DNA of 64,000 nucleotides from Amycolatopsis azurea DSM 43854. GTDB lineage: Bacteria > Actinomycetota > Actinomycetes > Mycobacteriales > Pseudonocardiaceae. This document shows, one piece after another, positions 26,472 to 34,898 of this stretch. The notes under the pieces were generated by a model. That model had not been told where the DNA came from. It did no database searches and saw nothing but the letters and a program-made list of their open reading frames with translations. The first letter of the stretch is position 1, and each line of letters begins with the position of its first letter. The DNA is taken from NCBI RefSeq assembly GCF_001995215.1, contig NZ_MUXN01000023.1, positions 166,748 through 230,747 on the forward strand. Reading direction: 5' to 3'. The translations under genes and the position numbers were made by a program.

Positions 26472-29400
26472 TCAGTGCGCGGCCACCCAGGCCTTCACCA
26501 CGTCGTCCAGCACCCGCAGCGGCAAGATCCCGTTGCTCAGCACGACCTCGTGGAAGCCCTTGATGTCGAAGCGGTCACCGAGGGCGGCCTCGGCCTCGGC
26601 ACGGATCCGCTCGATCTCCAGCCGTCCCACCATGTACGACAGCGCCTGCCCGGGAACCGCGGCGTAGCGGTCGATCTCGGCCTCGATCTCGACCCTGGCC
26701 ATCGGCGTGTTCTCGGCGAGGTAGTCGACGGCCTGCTGACGGCTCCAGCCGAGCGCGTGCATCCCGGTGTCGACGACCAGGCGACCGGCCCGCATCGAGT
26801 CCTGGGTGAGCATGCCGAACCGGGTCAGATCGCTGGAGTACAGGCCCATCTCGTCGGCGAGGCGCTCCGAGTAGAGCCCCCAGCCTTCGACGTAGGCGTT
26901 GACGTCCGCGTGGCCGCGCAGCATCGGCAGGCCCTTGAGCTTGTGCGCGATGCAGATCTGGAAGTGGTGCCCCGGAACCGCTTCGTGGAAGGCGATCGCC
27001 TCGCTCGTGTGCTTCGGGCGCTGCTCGGCCTCGTGGGTGTTCGCGTAGTAGGTGCCCGGCCGCGTGCCGTCGAGCGACGCCTCGATGTAGTAGGCGAGCG
27101 TGCCGCCCGGGGCCTCCGCGGGCGGGACCGGCTCGACCTGGCACCGCTCCTCGGGGATGGTCGAGAACCATTGCGGGGCAACGGCTTCGGCGCGGGTGAT
27201 GGCGTCACGCGCGGCGTCGAGCAGTTCGTCCCCGTCCCGCCAGCGCAGGTCCGGGTCGGTGCGGAGCCGCTCGAAGATCTCGCCGAGATCCTTGGTACCG
27301 AAGATCTTCTCGCCCAGCTCGCGATACTGGTCGGCCAGCTTCGCGATCATGTCGAGCCCGGTGTCGTGCAGATCCCGCGCGGTGCGCTCGGTGGAGGTGT
27401 GCGCCCGGATCAGCGCGGCGTACTTCTCCTGCCCGCCGGGAAGCGCGCACAGGCCCGGCTCCTTTTCGGACTTCGCCACGGGACGCAGCTCGGTGGCGAG
27501 GAAGTCGCGGTACCGGGTGTACGCGGGACGGACGACCTCGGCCAGCAGCCGGTCCCGTTCGGCTTCGTAGCCGTCCACGGAAACGGACGCGGTGAGCGCC
27601 AGCGGGTCACCCGCCTCGTCGCCGAGATAGCGCTCCACGTAAGCGATCCCGCCTTCGACAAGGAAGCCGGGCGGGATCAGCCCGTCGACCGCCGCCGCGC
27701 GCTGGCGCACGATCAGGGCGTCCAGGTAGGCACCCAGCCCGTTCAGCCGCTCCAGGTACCCCCGGACCTTCTTCTCGTCGTTCAGCGTCAGCACCGCGAG
27801 TTCGTTGAGCATGAACAACGCGGGCGAGGCCAGTCCGTCACTGACCGAGAACTCCGCGGCGCGGGCGTCGATCACGTCGACCATCGCCTTCGCCTGCTGG
27901 ATCACGACCTCGCGGGTGACCGCCTCGGCCGCGGAAAGTCCTTCGGTGCCCAGCGCTTCGGCCCGTTCGGCGATGGCGACCGCCGACGCGCGCTGAGCGG
28001 CCGCGGCCTCCGCGCTCGGATCCGGCATCGAGCCCTCGTCACCGGGGAGCCCGAGCAGCGAACGCCACAGCGGGAGCTCGTCGAACTTGAGCTCCATCAG
28101 CTCTTCGGCGAGGCTGTTCGGGGTGTCGCCGTGGCCGGCGACCCAGTCGCGGACCACGCCGTCCAGCACCGAAAGCGGGAGCGCGCCGCCGCCGAGGACG
28201 ACGTCGTGGAAGGCCTTGATGTCGAACCGGCCGCCCAGCGTCAGCTCGGCTTCGGCGCGGATGCGCTGGATCTCCAGCCGTCCCACCATGTACGACAGCG
28301 CCTGGCCGGGGAAGGCGATGTACCGGTCCACTTCGGACTCGATCTCGACCACCGCCATCGGCGTGTTCTCGGTGAGGAAGTCGATGGCCTGGCGGCGGCT
28401 CCAGCCCAGCGCGTGCAGCCCGGTGTCCACGACCAGGCGGCCGGCGCGCATCGAATCCATGGTCAGCATGCCGAGCTTCGCGACGTCGTCGGAGTACAGG
28501 CCCATCTCGTCGGCGAGGCGCTCGGTGTAGAGACCCCAGCCCTCGGCGTACGCGGTGAAGTCGCCGATGCGGCGCAGCAGCGGGAGTTCGGTGAGGCTCT
28601 GCGCGAGACTCAGCTGGAAGTGGTGGCCGGGGATGGCCTCGTGGAACGCCGTCGCCTCGGCCGCGTGCCGGAACCGCTCCTCGGCCTTGTGGGTGTTGGC
28701 GAAGTAGATCCCCGGCCGGGAGCCGTCGACCGCGGGCCACATGTAGTACGCGGCGGGCGCGCCGGGCGCGGATTCGGCGGGGACCGGTTCGACCGTCCAC
28801 GGCTGCGGCGGGATCCGGCCGAACCAGTTCGGCGCCTCGGCTTCGGCCCTGGTGATGGCCGCGCGGGCGGAGTCCAGCATCTCCTCGGCGCCGGACCAGC
28901 GCAGGGCCGGGTCGGTGCGGAGCTTGGTGAAGATCTCGGCGAGGTCGGTGGTGCCGAAGACGCGCGAGCCGTACTCGCGGTACTCGCCGGCGAGGTTCGC
29001 GATCACGTCGAGCCCGGTCTGGTGCAGCTCGCGCGGGGTGCGGACGGTCGTGGTGTGCATCTCGGCGAGCAGGGCGTAGATGCGCTCGCCGTCGGGCAGC
29101 CAGCAGACGCCGGGCTTGTCCTCGGGACGGCCGTGCGGCGCGATCTCGTTCGCGAGGACCTCGCGGTACTCGGCGATCGCGGGCCGGACGACGTCGCGCA
29201 GCAGGTCGGCGCGGCGGGTCTCGAAGTCGTCGTCGGGCGCGGGCTGGCGCAGCAGCGGGTCGGCCGACGGGTCGGCGAGGTACCGGTCGAGGTACGCGAC
29301 GGTGGCGTCGACGAGGTACGCGACCGGGACCAGGCCGCGGGCGACGCCGTCACGATGCCGCTGCGCGGCCTGCCGCAGGTACTCCGGGATGGCGACGATC

Positions 29401-29783
29401 CGCCCGAGATGCGCCTCCGCCTGCGCGCCCGTCCCCACCGACATCATCGGCAGCACGGTGAGCACCTCGGCGGCGGGCGAGATGAACAGGTCGCTGACGG
29501 TGAACTCGACGAACCGCGAGTCCAGCAGCGCGATCCTCGCCCGCGCCGTCGCGATCAGGACGTCGCGGGTGGTCTTCTCCTCCGCGCTCAGGCCGTCGGT
29601 GCCGAGCGCCTCGGCCCGCTCGGCGAGCCCGGCCAGCTTCGCGCGGAAGGCGTCTCCCGCGGCCTCGCTGAGATCGGCGAGCCCGGTCGATTCGGGACGG
29701 AAGCCCTGCAAGGCGGGCGTGACCGGCTCGGCGTCGAACAGGACTTCGACGAACTCGTCGGCGAGGGCGGAGACTTCGCTCAT
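26472..29783 (-). CDS. tandem DUF885 protein (two fused metallopeptidase-like domains)
   Basis: This 1103-residue protein is made of two full DUF885 units of about 550 residues. The metal-site motif occurs twice, HEAIPGHHFQ near residue 380 and HEAVPGHHFQ near residue 933, each followed by the matching AYAEGWGLYTERLADEMGLYS-like block and SMRAGRLVVDTGLHALGWS. Single-unit members are about 550-600 residues. No signal peptide is seen, so it is probably cytoplasmic. Related proteins are predicted zinc peptidases; activity is inferred. Both units keep the HExxxGHH pattern, so both may be active. The frame is uninterrupted, so this is a true fusion. Confidence 0.9.
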   Translation of the reverse strand: MSEVSALADEFVEVLFDAEPVTPALQGFRPESTGLADLSEAAGDAFRAKLAGLAERAEALGTDGLSAEEKTTRDVLIATARARIALLDSRFVEFTVSDLFISPAAEVLTVLPMMSVGTGAQAEAHLGRIVAIPEYLRQAAQRHRDGVARGLVPVAYLVDATVAYLDRYLADPSADPLLRQPAPDDDFETRRADLLRDVVRPAIAEYREVLANEIAPHGRPEDKPGVCWLPDGERIYALLAEMHTTTVRTPRELHQTGLDVIANLAGEYREYGSRVFGTTDLAEIFTKLRTDPALRWSGAEEMLDSARAAITRAEAEAPNWFGRIPPQPWTVEPVPAESAPGAPAAYYMWPAVDGSRPGIYFANTHKAEERFRHAAEATAFHEAIPGHHFQLSLAQSLTELPLLRRIGDFTAYAEGWGLYTERLADEMGLYSDDVAKLGMLTMDSMRAGRLVVDTGLHALGWSRRQAIDFLTENTPMAVVEIESEVDRYIAFPGQALSYMVGRLEIQRIRAEAELTLGGRFDIKAFHDVVLGGGALPLSVLDGVVRDWVAGHGDTPNSLAEELMELKFDELPLWRSLLGLPGDEGSMPDPSAEAAAAQRASAVAIAERAEALGTEGLSAAEAVTREVVIQQAKAMVDVIDARAAEFSVSDGLASPALFMLNELAVLTLNDEKKVRGYLERLNGLGAYLDALIVRQRAAAVDGLIPPGFLVEGGIAYVERYLGDEAGDPLALTASVSVDGYEAERDRLLAEVVRPAYTRYRDFLATELRPVAKSEKEPGLCALPGGQEKYAALIRAHTSTERTARDLHDTGLDMIAKLADQYRELGEKIFGTKDLGEIFERLRTDPDLRWRDGDELLDAARDAITRAEAVAPQWFSTIPEERCQVEPVPPAEAPGGTLAYYIEASLDGTRPGTYYANTHEAEQRPKHTSEAIAFHEAVPGHHFQICIAHKLKGLPMLRGHADVNAYVEGWGLYSERLADEMGLYSSDLTRFGMLTQDSMRAGRLVVDTGMHALGWSRQQAVDYLAENTPMARVEIEAEIDRYAAVPGQALSYMVGRLEIERIRAEAEAALGDRFDIKGFHEVVLSNGILPLRVLDDVVKAWVAAH

Positions 29784-29915
29784 GTTTCTTCCCAGGGGTC
29801 GGTGGAGGCGGTGCCTCCGACCCTAATGGAGAGCGCGTACTACCGAAGCCGGGTTTTGCCGCGGGCGGACGGCCACTCCCACGGCGCCGGGGGCGAGACG
29901 GTAGCGTTCCCGGAC

Positions 29916-30926
29916 GTGGCCGTGACCGATCCCGTGGACATCCGCCTGCTCGCCGCCCTAGCGGACCTGGGCAAGGCGGCCGTGCACGAACTCGCGGCCA
30001 AGGTCGGCATGGACCCGCGTGAGGTCGCGTACCGCTTGGTCGCGCTCTCCGGCAGCGGGTTGCCACTGCTCGTGGGCGTGGAGAGCGACCCGAACGGGTT
30101 ACGGGCCGCCATCGCGAGCTCGCCGCCTTCGTGGGCCCAGCAGCCCCCTCAGCCACAACAGCCCCCTCAGCCTCAGCGTCCGCCGGGACACTCCGGGCCG
30201 CACAACGTCCAGGGCACTCCCTCCGGGCCGTACAACGTCCAGGGGACGCCGTCGGGCGCGTACAACGTGCACGGCACGCCGTCGGGCCGCTACCCCGGGC
30301 CGCCGTCGGCGCCGGTGCGGCAGCCGATGGCGCCGCCTCAGCAGTCTCAACAGCCTCCGCCGCCCCAGCGTCCGCCCGCCCCGCCGCAACAGCAGTTCGC
30401 GCCCCCGCCCGCCGACCCGGTGATGAGCACCTGGGGTGTGCCGCAGACCGCGTCGTGGGCCCGCGGCGACGAGCAGCAGCCCGTGCCGCAGCAGGCCCCG
30501 GAGGGCAAGAAGGGCAAAACCGGCGACGTCATGGAGACCCAGGGCCTGGAGGGCGAGCAGCTCACCGTCCAGCTGCTGGAGGTCCAGGACCCGGCGGACT
30601 ACCTGTTCAGCGCGGCGGGCTACTCGCTGGAGGCCGGGGAACGGTCGGTCGTGGTGCACACCGAGATCACCAACCGCGGGAACATCCCGTTCGTGTCGCT
30701 GCCGGACAACTACCTCGAACTGCTCACCGCGGACGGCAAGCCGATCGCGAAGGCGCCGGTCTCCCTGACCTCGCGGCCGCCGCACAAGATCGGCGTCCGG
30801 CCGGGCGAGACGCTCGGCGGGCACACCGTCTACGTGCTGCCGGACGCCACCCGCGTGGTCGCCGTGCGCTGGTCACCGCGGCCGGAACCCGACGAACGCA
30901 CCCTGACCTGGTCGATCGACGACTGA
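29916..30926 (+). CDS. AsnC-like HTH protein with Pro-rich linker and C-terminal beta domain
   Basis: This protein of about 336 residues starts at GTG 29916 (GTG 29922 is an alternative). Residues 1-60 form a winged-helix-like segment (DIRLLAALADLGKAAVHELAAKVGMDPREVAYRL). A long Pro/Gln-rich disordered region of about residues 70-190 contains three 10-residue repeats. The C-terminal part (about residues 205-336) looks like an immunoglobulin-like beta domain (SVVVHTEITNRGNIPFVSLPDNYLELL). The long open frame running in from 26475 is antisense to the DUF885 gene and is not real. Function is unknown; DNA binding is suggested only by the N-terminus. Confidence 0.82.
   Translation: MAVTDPVDIRLLAALADLGKAAVHELAAKVGMDPREVAYRLVALSGSGLPLLVGVESDPNGLRAAIASSPPSWAQQPPQPQQPPQPQRPPGHSGPHNVQGTPSGPYNVQGTPSGAYNVHGTPSGRYPGPPSAPVRQPMAPPQQSQQPPPPQRPPAPPQQQFAPPPADPVMSTWGVPQTASWARGDEQQPVPQQAPEGKKGKTGDVMETQGLEGEQLTVQLLEVQDPADYLFSAAGYSLEAGERSVVVHTEITNRGNIPFVSLPDNYLELLTADGKPIAKAPVSLTSRPPHKIGVRPGETLGGHTVYVLPDATRVVAVRWSPRPEPDERTLTWSIDD
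30201..30290 (+). repeat. three in-frame 30-bp repeats (YNVQGTPSG units)
   Basis: Units at 30201-30230, 30231-30260 and 30261-30290 encode HNVQGTPSGP, YNVQGTPSGA and YNVHGTPSGR. The period is exactly 30 bp, so copy number could vary without a frameshift. They lie in the disordered linker of the AsnC-like protein. Confidence 0.85.
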
Positions 30927-30973
30927 CGCGTTTAGTCCTCTGAATGCAGACCGCATTCAGAGGACTAAACGCG
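30927..30973. terminator. perfect 21-bp hairpin directly after a stop codon
   Basis: The arms 30927-30947 and 30953-30973 are exact reverse complements around a 5-nt loop (AGACC), and the first base follows the TGA at 30924-30926. The core is TTTAGTCCTCTGAATGC. It probably ends transcription of the AsnC-like gene. A diverged single arm recurs at 31075-31095. Confidence 0.65.
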
Positions 30974-30987
30974 CGGGAGCTCTTCAA

Positions 30988-31042
30988 GTACATGAAGGGG
31001 TCCTTCACGGAGCCAGGCGCAAGCAAGGGGGCCTTCATGTAC
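30988..31042. repeat. second inverted repeat in the same intergenic region
   Basis: GTACATGAAGG (30988-30998) and CCTTCATGTAC (31032-31042) are perfect 11-bp arms separated by 33 nt. The interior repeats the CCTTCA theme. It lies between the AsnC-like gene and the convergent rluD homologue, and may act as a second terminator for the minus-strand operon. Confidence 0.5.
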
Positions 31043-31074
31043 TCGGCACCCGCGCCCCGCGACAGCCCAAGCCC

Positions 31075-31095
31075 GCAATCAGAGGACGAAATGCG
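31075..31095. repeat. single-arm relative of the 30927-30973 hairpin
   Basis: GCAATCAGAGGACGAAATGCG matches the right arm of the upstream hairpin (30953-30973) at 18 of 21 positions. No matching left arm is nearby, so it looks like a decayed copy of the same element. It ends 6 bp before the rluD-like stop. Confidence 0.5.
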
Positions 31096-31101
31096 CAGTG
31101 G

Positions 31102-32028
31102 TTAGTTCTCGTCCTGCAGGATCCGCAGCGCGTTGGCCAGGTCGTCCGGGTACTCCGACTCGAACTCGACCCAGCGCCCGTCGGACGGATGCGCGAAGCC
31201 GAGCGTCTTCGCGTGCAGCCACTGCCGGGAAAGCCCCAGCTTGCGCGCGAGCACGGGGTCGGCGCCGTAGGTCAGGTCGCCGACGCACGGATGCTTGAGC
31301 GCCGAGAAGTGCACGCGGATCTGGTGCGTGCGACCGGTCTCCAGCTTGATCGTGGCCAGCGACGCGGCGCGGAAGGCCTCGACGACCTCGTAGTGCGTGA
31401 CGCTGGGCCGTCCGCCCTGGACGACGGCGAACTTGTAGTCGTGCCGGGGGTGCCGGTCGATCGGCGCGTCGATGGTGCCGCGCGTCGGATCCGGGTGGCC
31501 CTGGACGATCGCGTGGTAACCCTTGTCGACGGTGCGTTCCTTGAACGCCCGCTTCAGCACGGTGTACGCGTGCTCGCTCTTCGCCACGACCATGACGCCG
31601 GTGGTGCCCGCGTCCAGCCGGTGCACGACGCCCTGGCGTTCGGCCGCGCCCGAGGTCGCGATCCGCAGCCCGGCGGCGGCGAGCCCGCCGACGACGGTCG
31701 GGCCGGTCCAGCCGGGGCTCGGGTGCACGGCGACACCGACCGGCTTCGCAATCACCACGATGTCGTCATCGTCGTGCAGGATCTTCATGCCCTCGACGGG
31801 TTCCGCGACGACCTCGATGGCCGAGGCCGGGTCGGGCAGCGTCACTTCGAGCAGCCCACCGGCGGACAGCCGGTCCGACTTCCCGGCGGGCCTGCCGTCC
31901 AGGAAGATCTCGCCGGATTCGGCCAGTTCCGCCACGACCGTGCGGGAAAGTCCCAGCAGTTTCGCCAGTCCCGCGTCGACGCGCATGCCGTCGAGCCCGT
32001 CGGGGACGGGCAACATCCGCGCGCTCAT
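31102..32028 (-). CDS. rluD: RluD-family 23S rRNA pseudouridine synthase
   Basis: This is a 308-residue protein with an N-terminal S4 domain (about residues 15-70: RVDAGLAKLLGLSRTVVAELAESG). The RluA/RluD catalytic motif VVHRLDAGTTGVMVVAKS holds the catalytic Asp, and ETGRTHQIRVHFSALKHP follows. It converts uridines in 23S rRNA to pseudouridine. ATG 32028 overlaps the lspA stop in an ATGA junction, the usual actinobacterial arrangement. Assignment to RluD rather than another RluA-group member is by context. Confidence 0.9.
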   Translation of the reverse strand: MSARMLPVPDGLDGMRVDAGLAKLLGLSRTVVAELAESGEIFLDGRPAGKSDRLSAGGLLEVTLPDPASAIEVVAEPVEGMKILHDDDDIVVIAKPVGVAVHPSPGWTGPTVVGGLAAAGLRIATSGAAERQGVVHRLDAGTTGVMVVAKSEHAYTVLKRAFKERTVDKGYHAIVQGHPDPTRGTIDAPIDRHPRHDYKFAVVQGGRPSVTHYEVVEAFRAASLATIKLETGRTHQIRVHFSALKHPCVGDLTYGADPVLARKLGLSRQWLHAKTLGFAHPSDGRWVEFESEYPDDLANALRILQDEN

Positions 32029-32603
32029 TCGCTCGCCGCCTTCTTCTTGTCCTTTGTGGATGATCCGTCGTAGTCCTTGCCCAGCAGGGAAAGGATCACG
32101 ATGAGTACGCCTCCCACACAGATCGCGGAGTCGGCGACGTTGAAGATCGCCCAGCCCTGCCCGTTCGGCGCGAACGCGGAGATCATGTCGACCACGTGCC
32201 CCTGCAGCGGGCCGGGGGCACGGAAGATCCGGTCGGTCAGGTTGCCGAGCGCGCCCGCCAGCACCAGGCCGAGGCCGATCGCCCAGCCGACCGAGCGCAG
32301 CCGCCGGGCCAGCCAGCTGATGGCGACCACGACGGCGACCGCGACCAGCGCGAGCACCCAGGTCAGCCCGGTCGCCATCGAGAAGGCGGCACCGGGGTTG
32401 CGCACCAGCTGGAAGTACACCAGTCCGCCGAGGAACTCGACCGGCTGCTTGCCCTCCAGCGTCGACACGGCGATCTGCTTGGTGAGGAGGTCGATCCCCC
32501 ACAGCACCGCGGCGACGACGAACACGACGGCGACGCGCTTCTTGGGCAGCGGCGGCGCCGGTGGCGCGGTTTCGGGCTCTGTACTCACTCCCCCATTGTC
32601 CAC
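32025..32603 (-). CDS. lspA: lipoprotein signal peptidase (signal peptidase II)
   Basis: This is a 192-residue four-TM aspartic protease that cleaves the signal peptide of prolipoproteins. Signature segments are VRNPGAAFSMATG, GALGNLTDRI and FNVADSAI, the last two carrying the catalytic Asp pair. The start is either GTG 32603 or GTG 32588; a purine-rich stretch precedes the latter closely. An extra Pro-rich N-terminal tail and a Lys-rich C-terminal tail are present. It is coupled to rluD by a 4-bp overlap. Confidence 0.93.
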   Translation of the reverse strand: MDNGGVSTEPETAPPAPPLPKKRVAVVFVVAAVLWGIDLLTKQIAVSTLEGKQPVEFLGGLVYFQLVRNPGAAFSMATGLTWVLALVAVAVVVAISWLARRLRSVGWAIGLGLVLAGALGNLTDRIFRAPGPLQGHVVDMISAFAPNGQGWAIFNVADSAICVGGVLIVILSLLGKDYDGSSTKDKKKAASE

Positions 32604-32612
32604 TGAGCGTGC

Positions 32613-33227
32613 TCAGGTCTCCTCGGCGGCCGCCTTCGGCCTGCTCAGCAGGGCCGCGAACGCCCCGGCCAGCGCGACAAGGGACGACAGCATCAGCGCG
32701 AGCGGTCCTTGCGCGAGCACGACGGAGCAGAGCACGAACGCAGCGGCCACCACCAGTACGAGCACGCTGCGGTCCAGCCAGGCGAGTGCGACCAGGCCCA
32801 GCGTGAGCATGACCGCGGTCCGCACGTCACCGGGCATGTCGAATTCCGAGAAACCGACCAGATCCGCCAGCAGGATGGCGACCAGTCCCCCGACGGCGAT
32901 CAGGGCGACCTTCCACCACGGCATCCCGTTCCCCGCGCGCTTCGCCAGGACGGCGTAGAAGAGCACCGTGCCGACGAAAATCGCGAACGCGGCGAAGAAC
33001 CAGCCGTCGATCCGGCCGACGTCGCCGATCGTGACGGCGATGGCGGTGTTGCTCTCATGGCTCATCTCCACGCCGTAGAGCCCTTGGTAAATCCCGTAAG
33101 GCGTGACGGGCGCATAGGTGAACCATCCTTCGGATCGGCTCGAACCGACGGACGAGGCCACCACCGCCAGTTGGGCGAATCCCAGTAGTGCCAGCGGAAA
33201 CCAGTAACGCGGTCGCTCGTTCCCCAT
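32613..33227 (-). CDS. integral membrane protein, unknown function
   Basis: This is a 204-residue protein with five or six hydrophobic helices. The first spans roughly residues 9-27, a soluble loop of about 45 residues follows (containing TPYGIYQGLYGVEMS), then closely packed helices to the C-terminus. No family was recognised. It ends 9 bp before the lspA start, so it may be co-transcribed with lspA-rluD, and the class V aminotransferase lies 19 bp upstream of it. Confidence 0.7.
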   Translation of the reverse strand: MGNERPRYWFPLALLGFAQLAVVASSVGSSRSEGWFTYAPVTPYGIYQGLYGVEMSHESNTAIAVTIGDVGRIDGWFFAAFAIFVGTVLFYAVLAKRAGNGMPWWKVALIAVGGLVAILLADLVGFSEFDMPGDVRTAVMLTLGLVALAWLDRSVLVLVVAAAFVLCSVVLAQGPLALMLSSLVALAGAFAALLSRPKAAAEET

Positions 33228-33246
33228 GCGGGGTGAGGGTAGTGGG

Positions 33247-34623
33247 TCAGGCGCAGAACGGGGGAAGCTCCCGCGGATCGTTCTCCGGCACCCAGCGGCC
33301 CTCGGGCTTCTCGTACTGCCAGCGCGCGCCGCGGGCGACGATCTGGCGCAGCGCCAGGACGAGCCGGTCGACGTGTTCGGCGGTGCTGCCGAGGCCGAGG
33401 CTGACCCGGACGGCCTGCTGCCCCGTCGAACCGGCGGCGGAGATCAGCCGTTTGGTCGCCACGTGCGCGCAGAACGCGCCGTCCCGGACGCCGATGCCGT
33501 ACTCCGCGGACAGGACCGCGGCGAGCCAGCCCGGGTCGAAGCCGTCAACGAAGAAGCTGAGCGTGCCGACCCGGTCGACAGGCGCGTCGAACAGCCGCAG
33601 CTCGGCGAATCCGGGGACACCGGCGAGGCCGCGACGCAGCCGTGCCAGCAGTTCGTCCTCGTGGGCGACGATCGCGTCCCAGTTCCCGGCCAGCGTCTGG
33701 CAGGCGACACCGAGCGCGTAGACGCCGACGGTGTTGGGAGAACCGGCTTCGTGCCGCTCGGCGCCGGAATTCCAGACCACACCGAAGTTTTCGGCGTCGC
33801 GGGTGACGAGCTTCGTCGCGCCGCCGCCGGCGAGGTACGGCTGGGCGGCGCGCAGCCAATCGGCGCGGCCGATCAGCGCGCCGGCGCCGAAGGGCGCGTA
33901 CAACTTGTGGCCGGACAGCGCGACGTAGTCGACGTCCAGTTCGCGCACCGAGATCTTCCGGTGCGGCGCGAGCTGCGCCGCGTCGAGCGCGATCCGGGCG
34001 CCGTGCCGCCGCGCGACGGCGGCGATCTCCTTGACCGGCAACAGTTCCCCGGTCACGTTGGACGCGCCGGTGAGGACGACCAGCCGCGGTCCCTGCGGGC
34101 AGTCCGCGAGCGCTTCGTCCACAGCGGACACCGCGGCGAGGCGGGTGCGAGGGGTCTGGATCCGGCGGACGTTCGGGCCCTTCCACGGCAGCAGCGCGGC
34201 GTGGTGCTCGGTGTCGAACACGACGACCGAGGTGTGCTTCGGCAGGCTGCGGGCGAGAAGGTTGAAGGAATCGGTGGTGTTGCGGGTGAACACGACGGTG
34301 TCGGTCGACCTCGCGTCGACGAAGTCACGCAGGATCCCGCGCGTGCGCTCGTAAAGCTTGGTGGAGACCTGCGAAGCGAACCCGGCGCCGCGGTGAACGC
34401 TGGCGTACCAGGGAAGGAACTCGTCGACGGCGTCGCGCACCTTGTCCAGGCAGGGCGCGCTCGCCGCGTGATCGAGGTTGGCGTAGCCGATGTCGCCGCC
34501 GGTGACCAGCGGAACCCGCAGACCGGCACACGCCACCGTCGGGATTTCCTGCGAAACAACGGTTTCTGCGACGGTTTCCGAAACAACCTCGGGGGTGTTC
34601 GTGCGTTCGAGAGCGAGAGTCAT
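33247..34623 (-). CDS. class V aminotransferase / cysteine desulfurase-like enzyme
   Basis: This is a 458-residue PLP enzyme. Of two in-frame ATGs I chose 34623, because GGAGG at 34634-34630 sits 6 bases upstream of it and directly abuts the other at 34629. The PLP lysine is in LSGHKLYAPFGAG. A C-terminal Cys in RDGAFCAHVATKRL sits where SufS/IscS-type enzymes carry the persulfide Cys. It probably mobilises sulfur from cysteine or acts on a related thiol amino acid. A SAM-IV riboswitch precedes it, tying expression to S-adenosylmethionine level and hence to sulfur metabolism. Confidence 0.88.
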   Translation of the reverse strand: MTLALERTNTPEVVSETVAETVVSQEIPTVACAGLRVPLVTGGDIGYANLDHAASAPCLDKVRDAVDEFLPWYASVHRGAGFASQVSTKLYERTRGILRDFVDARSTDTVVFTRNTTDSFNLLARSLPKHTSVVVFDTEHHAALLPWKGPNVRRIQTPRTRLAAVSAVDEALADCPQGPRLVVLTGASNVTGELLPVKEIAAVARRHGARIALDAAQLAPHRKISVRELDVDYVALSGHKLYAPFGAGALIGRADWLRAAQPYLAGGGATKLVTRDAENFGVVWNSGAERHEAGSPNTVGVYALGVACQTLAGNWDAIVAHEDELLARLRRGLAGVPGFAELRLFDAPVDRVGTLSFFVDGFDPGWLAAVLSAEYGIGVRDGAFCAHVATKRLISAAGSTGQQAVRVSLGLGSTAEHVDRLVLALRQIVARGARWQYEKPEGRWVPENDPRELPPFCA

Positions 34624-34654
34624 CGTCATCCTCCGGGCCAGGGGACCCGACGAG

Positions 34655-34770
34655 GATCCCGCGCTTGCCCGTCGCACCACGCGACGAGCCAGGTCCTCAC
34701 CCGGGGCACCCCACCGCGGTAGGAGGGTTGCCGGTCAGCTAGCCGGGGCTTGACGCTGACACTCGTGACC
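34655..34770 (-). ncRNA. SAM-IV riboswitch
   Basis: Reading the minus strand from 34770, the leader begins GGTCACGAGTG and contains CAGCGTCAAGCCCCGGCT, CCGGCAACCCTCC, CGCGGTGGGGTGCCCCGGGT and a pseudoknot-type GCAAGCGC (34668-34661). These are the conserved blocks of the actinobacterial SAM-IV class, in order. It ends about 30 nt before the aminotransferase start, with GGAGG downstream. Control may be by terminator or by occlusion of the ribosome site; SAM would lower expression. Confidence 0.9.
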
Positions 34771-34898
34771 TAGGGACGAAGTTAGCGGACGCACCGGCGA
34801 TCGAGCCACCCCTTGTCCGGATGTTGAGACGCCGGTCACGCGTTCCGCGGTCGGAGAGCACCGTTGCCCGGCGCCGCGCCGCGCCGGGCAACGGGAGG

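Noticed and set aside
26475..30926. A single 1483-codon open frame on the plus strand covering the DUF885 region
   Set aside because: It is antisense to the well-supported DUF885 gene, and its translation is low-complexity Arg/Gly/Val-rich sequence. Only the last ~336 codons (from 29916) look like a protein.
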